Part shown: positions 35,129-43,800 of the stretch, one piece after another | How positions within the stretch are numbered: the stretch's first letter is position 1 | Layout: every line of letters begins with the position of its first letter | Translations under genes and position numbers: made by a program | Source: Ga0077560 sp046330395 | GTDB taxonomy: Bacteria; Actinomycetota; Thermoleophilia; Miltoncostaeales; Miltoncostaeaceae | Reading direction: 5' to 3' | DNA: 64,000 nucleotides | NCBI GenBank assembly: GCA_046330395.1 | Contig: JAXLSS010000010.1 | Location: forward strand, 40,793-104,792 | The notes under the pieces: generated by a model | Databases searched by the model: none | Seen by the model: only the letters and a program-made list of their open reading frames with translations | Told to the model about the DNA's origin: nothing

Positions 35129-36375
35129 TAGGTGCCGAGCTCGGACAGCAGCGCGACCACCATGGGGTCGAACTGACTGCCGGAGCACGCTCGGCACTCA
35201 TCGTGTGCCAGCGCCACCGCACGGCGCCCCTGATACCTGCGTCCCGAGGTCATCGCGTCCACCGCGTCGGCCACCGCCAGGATCCGCGCGCCCAGCGGGA
35301 TCTGGTCGCCGGCCAGCCCGTCGGGGTAGCCGCCGCCGTCCCAGCGCTCGTGGTGGTGGCGGACCCAGCCGACCTGCTCACCGTCGAGCGCCCCGGCCAC
35401 GAACGCCGCGCCCGTGGCGGCGTGGTGCTGCATCTCGGCGCGCTGCGAGGGGGTGAGCGCGCCGGGGGCCAGCAGCACCGACTGGTGCACGGATGCCTTG
35501 CCCACGTCGTGCAGCTCCGCCGCCAGGCGCAGGCGCGCGCGCTGCACGGGGTCCCAGCCGAGGCGCTCGGCCAGCCGCTCCGCGAGGTCGGCCACGTTGA
35601 GGGAGTGGCGGATGGTGGCCGGGTCGCGGGCGTCCACCGCCCGTGCCAGTGCGCGCAGGGCCGGCAGGAACGCGCTGGGCCTGGTGACGGACCCCGGGGC
35701 ACATCGGGGTTCGTGCACCAGCCACGACGCGTCGATGACCGTGCCGCCACCCGCGCGCTTGGCCTCGCCCAGGGCGCGTTCGGCGTGGCGCACCAGCAGC
35801 GGGCCGGTGGCCGCGGCCTCGCTGTAGGCCACGCCCGAGGACACGCCCACGAGGTGGGGCACCGCGCCCTCGGCCTCGCCGGCCACGGCCTGCAGCACGC
35901 GCAGAGCCTGGGCCGAATCGACGCCGTGCAGGATCCAGCCGAAGCGGTCGGGTCCGAGGCGGCCGATGGTGTTGGGCCGGATCGCGAAGTCGCCGAGGTG
36001 GGCGGCGAACCGGGCCAGCACACGGTCGCCCTCCGCGTAGCCCACGGCCGCGTTGACGGCGTCGAACGCGTCCAGGTCGAGGATGGCCAGGGTGAACGAC
36101 GCGCCGCTCCGGCGGCCCCGCAGGAACTCGTCCTGCAGTCGCCGCCGGAAGGCCCGTGCGTCGAGCAGCCCGGTCAACGCATCCACGTCGGCGTCGCGGG
36201 GGTGGTCCTCCCAGCGGGAGAGGCCCCGGACGCCCGAGGGGTGGGGTTGTCCACGCCGCGCGGCGCGCCGGGGCGCCGCGGGCGTGGCGGGGGAACCGCT
36301 TGAACGACGGAAGGCGACGGCCGACGAGTCGATCGAGGTGCCGCGCCGGTGACCGCGGATGGGTGTGGTGGTCAT
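35128..36375 (-). CDS. HD-GYP phosphodiesterase with degenerate GGDEF domain
   Basis: 415 residues, no membrane segment. The N-terminal 60 residues are basic and disordered-looking. A GGDEF-type domain follows (DALTGLLDARAFRRRL; LAILDLDAFDAVNAAVGYAEGD), but its signature reads LGPDRFGWIL in place of GGDEF, so it cannot be a cyclase and may bind GTP or serve as a sensor. The C-terminal HD-GYP domain is complete: LHDVGKASVHQ, HHAATGAAF, HHHERWDGGGYPDGL, ADAVDAMTSGRRY. Probably degrades c-di-GMP in the cytosol, perhaps tuned by the dead GGDEF domain. Divergent from the LuxR-type regulator at 36450 over only 74 bases, which suggests shared control. Confidence 0.9.
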   Translation of the reverse strand: MTTTPIRGHRRGTSIDSSAVAFRRSSGSPATPAAPRRAARRGQPHPSGVRGLSRWEDHPRDADVDALTGLLDARAFRRRLQDEFLRGRRSGASFTLAILDLDAFDAVNAAVGYAEGDRVLARFAAHLGDFAIRPNTIGRLGPDRFGWILHGVDSAQALRVLQAVAGEAEGAVPHLVGVSSGVAYSEAAATGPLLVRHAERALGEAKRAGGGTVIDASWLVHEPRCAPGSVTRPSAFLPALRALARAVDARDPATIRHSLNVADLAERLAERLGWDPVQRARLRLAAELHDVGKASVHQSVLLAPGALTPSQRAEMQHHAATGAAFVAGALDGEQVGWVRHHHERWDGGGYPDGLAGDQIPLGARILAVADAVDAMTSGRRYQGRRAVALAHDECRACSGSQFDPMVVALLSELGT

Positions 36376-36449
36376 CTCCGTGAAATCCCCGAGTCCACTG
36401 TCTGTGCTCCCGCGCTTGAATCATCCGGCCAACGCGCAAGGATTCCCGC

Positions 36450-37082
36450 ATGCCCACGAGCGTGGCCGTCGTCGAGGATCACCCGCTGTTCCGCGAGGTG
36501 CTGGAGCACACCATCCGGCAGGACCCCGAGCTGCGGTGCGTGGCCGCGTTCCCCAACGCCGAACCGGCGCTGGAGTTGCTTGGCACCGACCCGCCGGACG
36601 TCCTCATCGTGGACCTGGACCTGCCCGGTAGGGGCGGGATGGCCCTGCTGGCCGACGTCGCCGTGCTGGCGTGCTCCACCCGCTGCATCGTGCTGTCGGG
36701 GGCCATCGCCCCCGAGGAGGCATACACGGCCGTCCAGGCCGGTGCCGCCGGGGTGCTCACCAAACAGGCCGACCGCTCGGAGGTGATCCGCGCGATCCAC
36801 GCGGTGGCCCGCGGCGAGGCCGTGCTGGGCACCGACATCCAGACCGGCCTGGCCGACCAGATCCGCACCCGCGCGGCCGCGGCCGGGCCGCAGCTCAACG
36901 AGCGTGAGCGGGCGGTGCTGGAGCTCGCCGCCACCGGCCTCAGCAACGAGGAGATCGGACGCCGCATCCACCTGAGCCCGGCGACGGTGAAGACCTATCT
37001 CCGGCAGGTGTTCGACAAACTGGGTGCACGCGACCGGGCGTCCGCGGTGGCCGAGGCCATGCGCCGGGGGCTCATCGACTGA
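36450..37082 (+). CDS. NarL/LuxR-family response regulator
   Basis: 210 residues. Receiver domain: VAVVEDHPLFREVL, phosphoacceptor Asp in LIVDLDLPGRGG, Ser in CIVLSGA, Lys in GVLTKQADR. DNA-binding LuxR helix-turn-helix: LNERERAVLELAATGLSNEEIGRRI, SPATVKTYLRQVFDKLGARDR. The ATG has AAGGA seven bases upstream. No kinase overlaps it; the closest is the PAS kinase at 37276, on the same strand after a 193-base gap with an inverted repeat, so pairing is possible but not certain. Confidence 0.92.
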   Translation: MPTSVAVVEDHPLFREVLEHTIRQDPELRCVAAFPNAEPALELLGTDPPDVLIVDLDLPGRGGMALLADVAVLACSTRCIVLSGAIAPEEAYTAVQAGAAGVLTKQADRSEVIRAIHAVARGEAVLGTDIQTGLADQIRTRAAAAGPQLNERERAVLELAATGLSNEEIGRRIHLSPATVKTYLRQVFDKLGARDRASAVAEAMRRGLID

Positions 37083-37194
37083 GGGGGCGGTGCGGCGGGC
37101 CGAGGGGGCGGCGGGAGCATGTGAGCAATGCTGCAAGACCCCCGCCGCCGCGCATCGCCCGACCGGCCCTGATGCAGGTGCGCGCGGGGTCGCT

Positions 37195-37222
37195 CGATCG
37201 GCCGGTGACGAGTGGCCGATCG
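37195..37222. repeat. Inverted repeat in the gap before the PAS kinase
   Basis: Perfect 9-bp arms CGATCGGCC and GGCCGATCG separated by ten bases. Could be the terminator of the LuxR regulator gene or an operator for the kinase gene; no T-run follows. Confidence 0.5.
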
Positions 37223-37275
37223 GTTCATCCATTCGGCTGATTCACCCGCAGGGTCCGGGCTGCGACACTGACCGA

Positions 37276-39300
37276 ATGAGCCGCGACCCCGGCAGCACGC
37301 CTGCGGTCTCCACCCCGCCGCTCGAGTTCTTCGCCCCCGCAGGTGAGATCTCCGCCAGCCTGGACGAGGCCCGGATCGGCCTTGCCGTGCTGGACGGCGA
37401 GCTGCGGTACGTGCACGTCAACGCGCCGCTGGCCGAGATGAACGGCGTCCCTCTGGACGACCACATCGGCCGCACCCTGTGGGACGTCGTGCCGTCCATC
37501 GCCGATGCCTCGGCGCACATGATGCGGCGCGTGCTGGCCAGCGGTGTGCCGCGAACCGAGGAGGTGGTGGGCACCACGCCCGCCGATCCCACCCACAGAC
37601 GCCACTGGACCGTCACCTACCGGCCGGTGACCCTGGAGGGGGGTGGTCAGGGCGTGGCCGTGGTGGTGGTGGAGATCAGCGAGCGCATCGAGGCGCAGGC
37701 CATGGGGGAGGCGCGCCTCAACCTGCTGGACGCCGCCGAGGAGGTCGCCGGCGTGGGCAGCTTCATCAGCGACATCGACGCCGGCGTGGTGACCGTGTCG
37801 CGCGGCTTCGCCCAGATCTTCGGCTGGCCGGGGCCGGGCGACTACCCCGCAGAGCGGGTGTTCCAGGCCATCCACCCGGAGGAGCGTGCGGAGTCGGTGG
37901 CGGCCGTGCGGCGCATGATCGCCGAGGGCGGGGCGCTGCACACCACCGGGCGCATCGTGCGCACCGACGGCGCGGTGCGCTGGGTGGATGTGCACGCGCA
38001 GGTGCGTCCGCGGCGCACGCCCGAGTCGCCCCTGCGGGCGCAGAACGTGGTCATCGACATCACCGAGCGGCACGCCGCCGCCGAGCTGATGGGGTCGCTG
38101 CGCGGCCGCCAGGAGGCGCTGCGGCGCATCACCGACCTCATCGCCGCGGGCCCCGAGCTGTCGGAGGTGTTCGACCTCATCGTGGCCGAGGTGTGCGCGC
38201 TCGGCGCCCCCGGCGCGGCCATCGCCGCATACGGACACGGCCTGGGCACCGTGGTGGCTGCCGCCGGCGACGTCCCGCTGGTGCCCGGCGACGTCATGCG
38301 GGCCGGCCGCGGGCCGCTGCGCATCGCGTTCCCCGAGACGCACGAGCCCATCGCCGCGGGGGTGGAGGGCCAGACCGGCGGGGACGACGACCCGGAGCAA
38401 CTGCTCACCCCGGGCACCATCACCGTGCGCGGCGGGGAGTGGGGGGTGCTGTTGGTCAGCACCTCCGCGCGCGACGCGCTCACCACCGGCCTGCTGGCCG
38501 GCGACTTCGCCCGGCTGGCGGCGGTGGCCATCGCATCGGCGGACGCGCGGCGCGAGCTGCATGCCGTCAACGCCGAGCTGGAGGCCCGGGTGGCGCTGCG
38601 CACCCGCGAGCTGCGCGCCACGGTGTCCGAGCTGGAGGCCTTCGCCTACACGGTGTCCCACGACCTGCGCGGACCGCTGCGCGCCATCCACGCCGCCGCC
38701 GAGCTGCTGGAGGACGGGGCGACCGGCAGCGCGGAGGCCGCCCTCAAGATGCTGCGCCTCATCCGCGAGTCGGCCTCGGGCATGGACGCCCTCATCGACG
38801 AGCTGCTGGACCTGGCCCGGCTGGGCACCCAGCCCCTGGAGAGCACGGCCATCAGCACGGACGCCCTGGTGGACGGCGTCATCGCCGAGCTGCGGGCCGC
38901 CGCGGCGGGCCCGGTGCGCATCACCCGCGACCACCTGCCCGATGTGCTGGGGGCTCCGGGTCTGGTGCGGCAGGTGCTGATGAACCTGCTGGGCAACGCC
39001 GTGAAGTTCAGTCGCCACGTGCAGGATCCGTGCGTGCACGTGGGCTTCGGCCTGGAGGACGGCGTCCCCATGTTCCGGGTGTCGGACAACGGCGTGGGGT
39101 TCCCCGACGGGCGCGACGAAGCGGCCTTCGAGCTGTTCCGGCGCGTGCACGACGACGAGCGGTTCGAGGGCACCGGTGCCGGCCTGGCCATCGTGCGGCG
39201 CATCGTCGAGCGCCACGGCGGCAGCGTGTGGGTGGAGCCGCAGGACGGGGAGGGCGCCACGGTGGCCTTCACCCTGCCGCTCGTGGACGGCGGCGACTGA
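37276..39300 (+). CDS. Multi-PAS soluble sensor histidine kinase
   Basis: 674 residues without membrane helices. PAS domain 1 (about 25-140, GLAVLDGELRYVHVNAPLAEMNG), PAS domain 2 with PAC (about 160-275, ending QNVVIDITERH), a GAF-like region (about 290-430), a coiled linker (NAELEARVALRTREL), HisKA with YTVSHDLRGPLRAIHAAAELL and HATPase with MNLLGNAVKFSR, DNGVGF and GTGAGLAIVRRIVERHGG. The HDLRGPLR H-box and the CheY-like gene that follows one base after its stop are typical of phytochrome-like Cph1/Rcp1 pairs. No chromophore Cys or phytochrome domain is visible, so the input is not light through bilin. Start ATG 37276. Confidence 0.9.
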   Translation: MSRDPGSTPAVSTPPLEFFAPAGEISASLDEARIGLAVLDGELRYVHVNAPLAEMNGVPLDDHIGRTLWDVVPSIADASAHMMRRVLASGVPRTEEVVGTTPADPTHRRHWTVTYRPVTLEGGGQGVAVVVVEISERIEAQAMGEARLNLLDAAEEVAGVGSFISDIDAGVVTVSRGFAQIFGWPGPGDYPAERVFQAIHPEERAESVAAVRRMIAEGGALHTTGRIVRTDGAVRWVDVHAQVRPRRTPESPLRAQNVVIDITERHAAAELMGSLRGRQEALRRITDLIAAGPELSEVFDLIVAEVCALGAPGAAIAAYGHGLGTVVAAAGDVPLVPGDVMRAGRGPLRIAFPETHEPIAAGVEGQTGGDDDPEQLLTPGTITVRGGEWGVLLVSTSARDALTTGLLAGDFARLAAVAIASADARRELHAVNAELEARVALRTRELRATVSELEAFAYTVSHDLRGPLRAIHAAAELLEDGATGSAEAALKMLRLIRESASGMDALIDELLDLARLGTQPLESTAISTDALVDGVIAELRAAAAGPVRITRDHLPDVLGAPGLVRQVLMNLLGNAVKFSRHVQDPCVHVGFGLEDGVPMFRVSDNGVGFPDGRDEAAFELFRRVHDDERFEGTGAGLAIVRRIVERHGGSVWVEPQDGEGATVAFTLPLVDGGD

Positions 39301-39301
39301 C

Positions 39302-39721
39302 GTGGAGCGCCCCGGGATCCTGGTGGTGGAGGACAGCGACGCCGACGCCGAGCTGATCACGCTGGCCCTCGACCGGTCGGTGCTGGTGACGCAGGTCACG
39401 CGTGCCCGCACCCCGCGCGAGGCCCTGGTGGGGCTCACGGCCGACGGGGCGGCGGTGCCATCCCTGATGCTGGTGGACGTGGGGCTGCCCGGCGGCGGCG
39501 GCGTGCAGCTGGTGCGCGACGTGCGGCGGCTGAAGGGCGCCGGGGAGCTGCCCATCGTGATGCTGTCATCCTCGGCGCAGCGCGCGGACCTCACCGAGGC
39601 CTATGCCGCGGGGTGCAACGCCTACATCGTCAAGCCGTTGCGGTTCGCCGATCTGGCCGCCCGGCTGGATGCCACCGTGGGCTTCTGGCTCACGCACAAC
39701 CGCACCCACACGCACGCCTGA
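39302..39721 (+). CDS. Single-domain CheY/Rcp1-like response regulator
   Basis: 139 residues, receiver domain only. ILVVEDSDADAELI (acidic pocket), phosphoacceptor Asp in LMLVDVGLPGG, VMLSSSAQ (Ser/Thr switch), Lys in YIVKPLRF. The EDSDADAEL start and the later NAYIVKP are typical of Rcp1-type partners of PAS/phytochrome kinases. GTG start at 39302, one base after the kinase stop. With no output domain, it must act by protein contact or phosphotransfer. Ends in a His/Thr-rich tail. Confidence 0.9.
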   Translation: MERPGILVVEDSDADAELITLALDRSVLVTQVTRARTPREALVGLTADGAAVPSLMLVDVGLPGGGGVQLVRDVRRLKGAGELPIVMLSSSAQRADLTEAYAAGCNAYIVKPLRFADLAARLDATVGFWLTHNRTHTHA

Positions 39722-39816
39722 CCCCCGGGTTTGCGCGCCGAGCGCGGCCGGGTACACCATCGGCACGCCCCCGTCGCACCGTCCGCGGCGCGCACCCCCA
39801 CTCAGGAGCCGACCAC

Positions 39817-40803
39817 ATGCACACGCGCACCCTCGGACACAGCGGCCTTCGGGTCTCGGCCATCGGCCTGGGGTGCATGTCGATGAGCTTCGCCTACGGG
39901 CCCCCACCGGACCGCGCCGCCATGGCGCGGCTGCTGGGCGACGCCGTGGACCGCGGCGTGACCTTCTTCGACACCGCGCAGGCCTACGGGCCCTTCGCCA
40001 ACGAGGAGCTGCTGGGCGAGGCGCTGGCCCCCCACCGCGACCGGCTGGTGATCGCCAGCAAGTTCGGCTTCCAGGTGACCGACGGCACGCCCAGCCTGGT
40101 GAACAGCCGGCCCGACTACATCCGCCGCTCGGTGGACGAGTCGCTGACGCGCCTGCGCACCGACACCATCGACCTGCTGTACCAGCACCGCGGGGACCCC
40201 GAGGTGCCCATCGAGGACGTGGCCGGCACCGTGCGCGACCTCATCCAGGCCGGCAAGGTGCGGCACTTCGGGATGTCGGAGGCGGGCACGGCCACCATCC
40301 GCCGCGCCCACGCGGTGCAGCCGGTCACCGCGGTGCAGAGCGAGTACTCGCTGTGGTGGCGTGAGCCGGAGGAGGACCTCCTGCCCACGCTGGAGGAGCT
40401 GGGCATCGGGTTCGTGCCGTTCAGCCCGCTGGGCCGCGGGTTCCTCACGGGGGCCATCGACGACCGCACCGCGTTCGCGGAGGGCGATCTGCGGAACAAC
40501 CTGCCGCGGTTCGCCGCCGACGCCCGCGCCGCCAACGTCGCGCTGGTGGAGCTGCTGCGCGACGTCGCGTCAGGGCACGGCGCCACCCCCGCGCAGGTGG
40601 CGCTGGCGTGGCTGCTGGCCCAGAAGCCCTGGATCGTCCCCATCCCCGGCACCACCAAGCTGCACCGGCTGGAGGAGAACCTGGCCGCCGCCGACCTCAC
40701 GCTCGGCGCCGCCGACCTCGCGCGGATCGAAACGGCCCTGGCGGATCTGACCGTGCTGGGCGCGCGCTACCCCGAGGAGTTGCAGCGACTGGTGGGCCGG
40801 TAG
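39817..40803 (+). CDS. Aldo/keto reductase
   Basis: 328 residues, AKR (beta/alpha)8 barrel that reduces aldehydes or ketones with NADPH. Catalytic tetrad visible: Asp in FFDTAQAYG, Tyr in the same motif, Lys in IASKFGF, His in YQHRGDP. Typical cofactor loop VPFSPLGRGFLTG and late IPGTTKLHRLEENL. This is the subgroup of MSMSFAYGP-type enzymes (AKR13-like, YakC/PLR-like). ATG start with AGGAG eight bases upstream. Monocistronic; ends seven bases before the end of the convergent giant gene. Confidence 0.93.
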   Translation: MHTRTLGHSGLRVSAIGLGCMSMSFAYGPPPDRAAMARLLGDAVDRGVTFFDTAQAYGPFANEELLGEALAPHRDRLVIASKFGFQVTDGTPSLVNSRPDYIRRSVDESLTRLRTDTIDLLYQHRGDPEVPIEDVAGTVRDLIQAGKVRHFGMSEAGTATIRRAHAVQPVTAVQSEYSLWWREPEEDLLPTLEELGIGFVPFSPLGRGFLTGAIDDRTAFAEGDLRNNLPRFAADARAANVALVELLRDVASGHGATPAQVALAWLLAQKPWIVPIPGTTKLHRLEENLAAADLTLGAADLARIETALADLTVLGARYPEELQRLVGR

Positions 40804-40810
40804 GGGAGCC

Positions 40811-43800
40811 TCAGCCGCCGATGGCGGCGCGGCCCGCGAGCCAGGCGTACACCTGGTCGGCGGTGGTGGTGCTGCGCACCGTGTACCGCCACGCCTCGGC
40901 GCCGGGGGCGTTGAACCGCGGCAGGGCGGTGGGCTGCACCAGCCGCAGCCCGAAGCGGGTGGTGAGGTGGGTGGCCAGGTCGGTGGGGATCCGGGCGTCG
41001 TTGTTGTGGAACTGCCCGTAGTCGCCGAAGGGCAGCGAGAACGCCATGGGCCGGTACCCGGGGATCCGGGCGCGCAGCAGCGCGTCGGCCTGGTCGATGT
41101 CGTCGTGCACGCGCGTCTGCCACGCCGCGAACGACTCCAGGTGGTCGCCGGAGGGGTACCGCGCCGGGTCGTACCTGCGCCAGGCGTAGTACGGCGACAT
41201 CACGGCCGCGCCGGCGGCGTCCACGCCGGTCTGGATGGTGACGTGCCCCTGCCCCGCGTGCTCCTGCACGTCCCAGCGTCCCGAGGCCTGCATGCGGGCC
41301 AGTTCGTCCCAGTGCAGGAACCGGGCATCGCCCGACTCGATCCAGCCGGTGGCCGTGAACACGGTGGCGCGCTCACCCAGGGCGGCCAGGGTGGCGTCGG
41401 CCCCCCGCCAGCCGTCCAGGCGGGCGTCGTCGAAGGTGATCAGCACCGGCTTGGCGGGCAGGGTCACGGGGGCACCGCGCATGAAGGCGCTGAAGTCGGC
41501 CATGGAGATGGTGTGGTAGCCGGCGGCGCGCAGCATCAGCATGGTGCGGGCGAACTCCGCCGGGGTCATGTTGTAGGCGGTGCACGTGTCGGTGGGGCAG
41601 ATGCTGTGGAACAGCAGCACGGGGATGCGCCCGGGGGTGGCCGCCAGCGGCGCGAAGGCCGTCTGGTCGGCGGCGGACAGCGTCAGCGGGGTGGGGGCCG
41701 GCAGCGCGGCCCGGGCCGGGTCGGCCGCGACGGTGGGTGCGAGTGCGGCGGGGCAGGCACCGGAGGTGATGGCCAGCCGGCCGTCGGCGGCGTCCGGCAC
41801 GGTGACGGTGTAGCCCGCGGTGCCCCCCACGCACACGTCCACGCGCGTGCCGCCGGCCACGGGCGTGCTCACCACGGTGCCGGTGCGGGAGGCGTACGGG
41901 CCGGTGGTGAGCAGCGTGGTGAACGCCGCGGTGGCCGCGTGGCGGGTGAACTCCAGGGCGGTGCTGGGCACCTTCGACCCGTATGCCGATGAGAACCACC
42001 CCTGCAGCACCGGGCTGGTCTGGCCGGTCACCGCGCGCACGCCCATGCCCGCGGGCGACGCCTGGCGGATGGTGAGGATGCGGACACCCGACGCGTCGTT
42101 CACGTACACGTCGCCGCCGGAGATGTCGGCCACGGCGCCCGGCTGCAGGTGCCAGGTCTGTGTGTCGTCGTGCGCGGTGGCGCCGGTGAGGCGGTCCACC
42201 ACCAGCACCATGCCCTGCCGCAGCACCGCCACGCTGCGGCGGTGGCCGACGCCGGCGTACAGGTCGCTGGTGCCGGTGGCCCACGAGGAGGCGCCGTCGT
42301 TGCCGGAGGGGCCCGCCACGGCGGCGCCCTGCGCCTGGTCGCGTCCGTCCACCACCACCGTGTTGTGCGCCCGCGTGCCGTGGAAGTAGGCGCGCTCTGG
42401 CTGCTGGGTGTAGGTGAACAGGCCCGATTCGGGCAGCACGGTGGACCCGTCGGAGTAGACGGTCACGCCCAGGGCGTCCAGGTCGGAGTGCTCGGTGCGG
42501 TACGGCCCGGCGTCGAAGGTCACGAAGGTCTGGCGCGACAGGTTGGCCGCCGACCCCATGGGCGACCGCAGCAGGAACAGCCCCGACGACGGGAACAGCA
42601 CCACCCCGTCGGGCGGCGGCGTGCCCCGCGCGCCGCGTGTGTAGGCGAAGGCGAACTCCGGGTCGGCGTCGGCCATGGGGCCGTACACCGTGGGGTCCTG
42701 GGCGGGCATGAACGTGGTGGCCGTGGCGCCCAGCATGGGCAGGTAGCCGGAGGGCTGGGTGACGTAGGCGGCGTACCGCAGCATCTTCTGGGCGGCCGCC
42801 GTGTAGGCGGGTGCCAGCGCCGGTTCGTACACCCGCGCCCACTCGGCGATCTGGCGCACCAGCCCCAGCACGTACACGTGGTAGAAGGGCGAGTTCTCCA
42901 CCTCAACCCCGTCGGGATCCACGGTGTTGGTCAGCATGGCCTGCAGCCGCGCGATGCCGGTGGTGCGCCACTGCGCGGCCCCGGGCATGTCGGGGAAGTT
43001 GTCCGCGATCAGCAGCAGGGCGGCGCCCTCGTTGAAGCCGTGGTTGTAGTCGCTCTCGAAGTGGGCGGGGTCGGCCAGGAACGCCCCCATGCGGGCGATG
43101 GAGGCCTCCAGGCCGGCGCGCAGGTCGTCGGGCAGGGCCCCGGCGCGCGAGAGCTTGAAGTACAGGTTCACCACGCTCATGGCCCGGTAGGCCGCGGCGT
43201 GGTTGTTGTCGAAGGTGAGCCGGTTCACCGGCCGCACCGCGTCGTAGGCGGCGTACGAGCGCAGGATGGCGATGAGCCGGTCCCGGTAGCGGAGCTCGCC
43301 GGTGGTCTGCCACATGTACAGCAGGCTGGAGAGCGGCCGCAGGCCGTACTGGTAGAAGCGCCAGAAGGCGTCGTCGTACGGGTCCTCGGTCCACGTGAGC
43401 GGCCAGCCCAGGTTGACCAGGGGGAACCCGCGCGCCGGCCAGACGTTGTCCAGCAGGTTGTTGGCCACCGCCCGGTCGCCCTCGTTGAACTCGGCGTACA
43501 TGCTCTCCCTGCCGAACGGCAGGGGCGTTGGGTAGGTGGTGCGGTTGGAGACGGTCACCGTCTCGGTGGTCGTCACCGGGGTGGTGCTGCGCGGTCCGTA
43601 CGTGCGGATCGCCAGCGTGTGGCGGCCGTTGGGCTCGGCGTCCGTGAACCAGGTGTCCTGCGGGGGGGTCTCGTCCTTGGCGTACCGCACCACGCCGTCC
43701 ACCACGAACTCCACGTGGTCGAACGGCAGCCCGGCGATGCGCCCGGTCAGCTGGATGTCGCCGCTCACGGTGGCGTCTGCGGCGGGCGTGAGGATCTCGG

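Noticed and set aside
37276..39300. Bacteriophytochrome
   Set aside because: The Cph1-like H-box and receiver neighbour suggested it, but there is no PHY domain or chromophore-binding Cys/GAF core.
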